Of a stretch of 17,650 nt of DNA, positions 15,124 to 17,650 are shown in pieces. Source of the stretch: CAZSNT01 sp964607765. GTDB lineage: Bacteria > Verrucomicrobiota > Lentisphaeria > Oligosphaerales > JABHEG01. The stretch lies in contig CAZSNT010000194.1 of the NCBI GenBank assembly GCA_964607765.1, positions 1-17,650 on the forward strand, read 5' to 3'. The position numbers and the translations under genes were made by a program. The notes below the pieces were generated by a model. It was not told the DNA's origin and did no database searches. It saw nothing but the letters and a program-made list of their open reading frames with translations. The stretch's first letter is position 1; each line of letters opens with the position of its first letter.

Positions 15124-15750
15124 TTAGCCGCGGCGCCAGTTCATGACCAGACCACTGAGTACGCCTCCGGCAAAGCTCATGCCGTTCATCATCCACTCGA
15201 GGCGTCCGGCGGGCCGGAAGATCTCCATTCGCAGGCGTGCAGCGAACAGGCCCAGGGCCACGGTTGTCAGCACGGCCAGACACAATCCGAGCGTTGAGCT
15301 CCCCGATTGACCGGTCACATCCAGAGCCGCTCTTGACGTCTGCCAGGCCGCCAGCACAGCCATGGCGAGAAGGGACAGGAACACGGCGTAATTGGCGTTG
15401 GTCGTCCGGCGCTCGCTGAACCACTGGTCGTGCAGCTTCTCCACGACATTCTCCAGTGGCGCGATCTTCGGCACGGCCTTGACGCGGTTGCGTGTGAGTT
15501 GGGGCAGACCGGCTGTCCCGACCGCGATCACGACGAGCGTGATGAGAGCCGCAAACAGCTGCAGCGGCGCCCTGCGCCACGCCGCTGCAGTGCGGCTGCC
15601 GCCGGACGGGGCGGGCGGGGCGGGCGCGCCGTTGTCCACGGCCTCGGTCCGGGGACCTTGCTCCACAGAGGCGAGTTGGGCTCCGCACTCCGGGCATTCA
15701 CTCATGCTGGCACCCACGGGCAGGCCGCAGTTGGGGCACGCTGTGCTCAT
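15124..15750 (-). CDS. zinc-ribbon membrane protein
   Basis: This 208-residue protein starts with a small zinc ribbon, CPNC and CPEC (Cys5, 8, 19, 22), then a Pro/Ala-rich linker and about four hydrophobic segments: near 62-82, 120-136, 153-171 and 186-205. It is probably an inner-membrane protein with the ribbon in the cytoplasm. No enzymatic motif is visible. Short N-terminal zinc ribbons on otherwise unrelated membrane proteins are common in bacteria, and the function is unknown. The ATG at 15750 follows GGGAGGG closely. An upstream extension to 16326 in the same frame overlaps the small plus-strand ORF and the sulfatase start and is not credible. Its 3' end faces the promoter of the regulator on the same strand, 24 bases away. 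Confidence 0.82.
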   Translation of the reverse strand: MSTACPNCGLPVGASMSECPECGAQLASVEQGPRTEAVDNGAPAPPAPSGGSRTAAAWRRAPLQLFAALITLVVIAVGTAGLPQLTRNRVKAVPKIAPLENVVEKLHDQWFSERRTTNANYAVFLSLLAMAVLAAWQTSRAALDVTGQSGSSTLGLCLAVLTTVALGLFAARLRMEIFRPAGRLEWMMNGMSFAGGVLSGLVMNWRRG

Positions 15751-15810
15751 TTTCCCTCCCGAGTGTTCAGGTTTGGCAGACCAGGATCGCAGTCGTCGGG
15801 CGCGGAGACT

Positions 15811-15839
15811 ATTCTGCCGACTCCTGCACCATTTGGCAA
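15811..15839 (-). promoter_or_regulatory. possible promoter of the zinc-ribbon gene
   Basis: On the minus strand TTGCCA (15839-15834, five of six matches) is followed by a 17-bp spacer and CAGAAT (15816-15811, four of six). It would give a leader of about 55 bases before the ATG at 15750. The spacing is ideal but the -10 is mediocre. Confidence 0.35.
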
Positions 15840-15855
15840 CCGCTGTCAAAGGCAA

Positions 15856-16092
15856 TTGCGTACAAAAGAGAAGGGCGGCGCGGACCGCGTCAAGAAGCTC
15901 TACGGCGTGTTGGGCGGCCTGGTGCGGCTGGCGAAACTCAGTCCTGCGGATATACGTATTGACAGCCTCGAGTTCAACGAGACGTACACCAAAGCCTCGC
16001 TTCAGACCAGCCATCGGGTGAAGGGCGAATGGAAATCCCAGAAGCCCGGCACGTGGATTCTGGAGGGTAAGCAGTGGGTTGTGAAACTGTGA
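15856..16092 (+). CDS. small ORF or C-terminal gene fragment
   Basis: This frame of 78 codons has strongly GC-biased third positions and a plausible protein end: DIRIDSLEFNETYTKASLQ, a charged turn, then GTWILEGKQWVVKL. Alternating strands with a final W-x-L-E-G-x-x-W-V-V pattern resemble the last strands of cystatin- or NTF2-like alpha+beta folds, but this is only a resemblance. The start is unclear: a TTG at 15856 after AAAGG is the best candidate, and the frame stays open leftward into sequence antisense to the zinc-ribbon gene. It is either a short gene with a rare start, co-transcribed with the sulfatase 24 bases later, or the 3' remnant of a gene whose front was lost. Confidence 0.4.
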   Translation: MRTKEKGGADRVKKLYGVLGGLVRLAKLSPADIRIDSLEFNETYTKASLQTSHRVKGEWKSQKPGTWILEGKQWVVKL

Positions 16093-16116
16093 TTCGCGAC
16101 GCCGGGAGCCGCAGCT

Positions 16117-17565
16117 GTGAAGAGTGAGATGCCCAGACGCGAGTTTGTGAAGAAGGGCGCGGCGGTGACAGCTGCCGCGGCATCCGTGTCCGTTGCGCAG
16201 AGAGCACCCGCAAAGGCGCAAACGCCCAACATCGTCTACATCTTCACCGACGACCAGCGCTTCGACACGATTCGGGCGTTGGGCAATCCCCACATCATCA
16301 CGCCGAGCCTGGACCGGCTGGCGCAACGTTCTTTTGTCTTCCGTAACGCGTACTGCTTCGGCGGCAACTCAGCGGCTGTCTGCATCCCGTCCAGGAACAT
16401 GAACATGACGGGACAGACATTCTTCAGTTTCGGCACGCCGGGCAGGGATTGGCGCAAGTCTCCCCGCGCCACGGGCGCCGGCCCCACGCTGCCCAAATCC
16501 ATGAAGGCCGCCGGATACGAGACGTTCTATCGCGAGAAGAGCGGCCGCGCGAACCTGCCGACCATCCAGACGCAGTTCGACCACTTCAAAGACGTCCACA
16601 TGGTGAATGCGCTGCGCACCGGGTACGCGGCACGCTCCTCCGTGGACGACGCCATCGCGTTCCTGCAGCGCGAGCGCGATGCGACGCGGCCGTTCTTCAT
16701 GTATCTTGGCCTGCCCTGCCCCCACGACCCGCGCTGGTCGGCGAAAGAGTTCCGGGACATGTATTCGCGCGACACGCTCCCCGTCCCGCCGAACTATCGG
16801 CCCGTGCACGCGTGGGACATCGGCTCGCCCATGACGGTGCGTGACGAGCGGCTCGAAGCGTGGCCGCGCACCGAGGATGCCGTCCGGCGACATTTGTTCG
16901 ACTACTACGCCCTGATCACCTCGATGGATCGGGATATCGGGCGGCTGCTCGATGCGCTGGACGACATGGGGCTGACCGACGACACACTCATCGTGTTCTC
17001 CTCGGATCAGGGCCTCGCCATGGGCAGCCACGGACTGATGGGCAAACAGAGCCTGTACGAAGACGTCATGAAAGTGCCCATGCTCTTTGCCGGCCCGGGC
17101 ATCCCGAAAGGTGAGTCCGATGCACTGTGCTACATCCACGACGTCTACCCGACCCTCTGTGAGCTGATCGGCACGACCGTTCCGGACGGGCTCGACGGCC
17201 GCAGTCTGGCACCCATTCTGCACGGCCGGGCAGACAGAGTACGGGACGTTCTCCTGCTCGCGTACATGTCAACGCAGCGCTCCGTGCGTGACGATGCCTG
17301 GAAGCTCATCCGCTATCCGGAGATTGATCGCACACAGCTCTTCAACCTGGCTGCAGATCCGCGCGAGACACAGAACCTGGCTGACGACCCGGCCCAGAGC
17401 GACCGGGTCGCGAGCATGATGGCGCTGCTCGGACGGGAGCAGAAGCGCGTTGGCGACCCGATTCCCCTCACCGTCCCCGAACCCAAACCTGCCGAGTTCA
17501 AGCCGCCCGCGAAGAAACTGCGCACGCCATTCCCGGCCGGTGGGTTGGCGCCAGGAGCCGAGTGA
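16117..17565 (+). CDS. exported type I sulfatase (formylglycine-dependent)
   Basis: This 482-residue arylsulfatase-family protein hydrolyses sulfate esters, probably on polysaccharides. The N-terminus RREFVKKGAAVTAAAASVSV is a twin-arginine export signal, so it should be exported folded. The metal-binding FTDDQR (Asp45, Asp46) is followed by CIPSR with Cys89, the C-x-P-x-R motif whose Cys must become formylglycine. FSSDQGLAMGSHGLMGKQ carries the remaining metal and active-site loop. The length is typical. The GTG at 16117 has GGGAG eight bases upstream; an ATG four codons later at 16129 keeps the signal intact and is possible. A radical-SAM or FGE maturase is required and none is in this window. 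With the fucosidase, it fits degradation of sulfated fucose-containing glycans, though the substrate is inferred. Confidence 0.95.
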   Translation: MKSEMPRREFVKKGAAVTAAAASVSVAQRAPAKAQTPNIVYIFTDDQRFDTIRALGNPHIITPSLDRLAQRSFVFRNAYCFGGNSAAVCIPSRNMNMTGQTFFSFGTPGRDWRKSPRATGAGPTLPKSMKAAGYETFYREKSGRANLPTIQTQFDHFKDVHMVNALRTGYAARSSVDDAIAFLQRERDATRPFFMYLGLPCPHDPRWSAKEFRDMYSRDTLPVPPNYRPVHAWDIGSPMTVRDERLEAWPRTEDAVRRHLFDYYALITSMDRDIGRLLDALDDMGLTDDTLIVFSSDQGLAMGSHGLMGKQSLYEDVMKVPMLFAGPGIPKGESDALCYIHDVYPTLCELIGTTVPDGLDGRSLAPILHGRADRVRDVLLLAYMSTQRSVRDDAWKLIRYPEIDRTQLFNLAADPRETQNLADDPAQSDRVASMMALLGREQKRVGDPIPLTVPEPKPAEFKPPAKKLRTPFPAGGLAPGAE

Positions 17566-17650
17566 GCGTTACGGCGCGGCTCCTGCTCCAGCATACGTAA
17601 CCGTTAAGAATATCAGGTTCTGTCAAGTCCGTCTGCCGCCTCTTCTTTCG
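17566..17650. other. sequence after the sulfatase, window end
   Basis: The last 85 bases contain no gene. GTTACG (17568-17573) and CGTAAC (17596-17601) could pair across a 22-base loop, which is too open for a convincing terminator. Confidence 0.4.

Larger units (their letters stand above)
15751..16116. other. intergenic region between zinc-ribbon protein and sulfatase
   Basis: These 366 bases separate two divergent genes. The left third carries a possible promoter for the zinc-ribbon gene. The right two thirds carry a short open frame with coding-like character that ends 24 bases before the sulfatase. I see no RNA gene or terminator here. Confidence 0.5.

Noticed and set aside
17568..17601. 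Terminator after the sulfatase
   Set aside because: The 6-bp arms are separated by 22 bases and not followed by a T-run.

Overview
The window is GC-rich and densely coded, with strong AGGAG-type ribosome binding sites. It reads as a bacterial chromosome. The gene mix is a CxPxR sulfatase with a twin-arginine leader, a GH29-type alpha-L-fucosidase, an Asp-box beta-propeller, an SMP-30 lactonase, a XylR/AraC-type regulator and an oxygen-sensitive glycyl radical enzyme. This suggests an anaerobic or facultative polysaccharide degrader of the PVC group (Kiritimatiellota, Lentisphaerae, Verrucomicrobia or Planctomycetes). The phylum is an inference from gene content; no rRNA or tRNA is present to fix it.

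Layout from left to right. A minus-strand SMP-30/gluconolactonase gene (88-945) is divergent from a plus-strand glycyl radical enzyme (1280-3517). The 334-base region between them holds a 7-bp tandem repeat, spaced direct repeats and two inverted repeats. The glycyl radical enzyme converges on, and overlaps by 32 bases, a long minus-strand block. In transcription order (right to left) that block is: regulator (14977-13832), an unrecognised 502-residue protein (13726-12218), a 1618-residue fused RNA polymerase (12118-7262), a DUF4197 lipoprotein (7197-6457), the fucosidase (6350-4695) and the Asp-box protein (4682-3486). To the right lie a minus-strand zinc-ribbon membrane protein (15750-15124), a small plus-strand ORF or gene fragment (15856-16092) and a plus-strand sulfatase (16117-17565).

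The standout is the gene at 7262-12118. It encodes the beta and beta' catalytic subunits of bacterial RNA polymerase in one chain of only 1618 residues. All the catalytic landmarks I checked are kept: NADFDGD, the two beta lysines, the bridge helix, the trigger-loop TMRTFH and the second zinc site. The beta lobes, the beta' N-terminal zinc finger, most of the clamp, the lid/rudder segment, the jaw and the beta' C-terminal tail are missing or cut short. It looks like a stripped-down, probably active second RNA polymerase, set among sugar-catabolism genes and next to a protein of unknown function. No sigma, alpha or omega gene is in the window.

Most other genes fit scavenging of fucosylated, sulfated glycans: an exported sulfatase, a fucosidase, a propeller protein, a lactonase and a glycyl radical eliminase. 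Neither the sulfatase maturase nor the glycyl radical activase is encoded here. The regulator has a consensus promoter (TTGACA, 16 bp, TATAAT) followed by a 15-bp palindrome at the probable transcription start.
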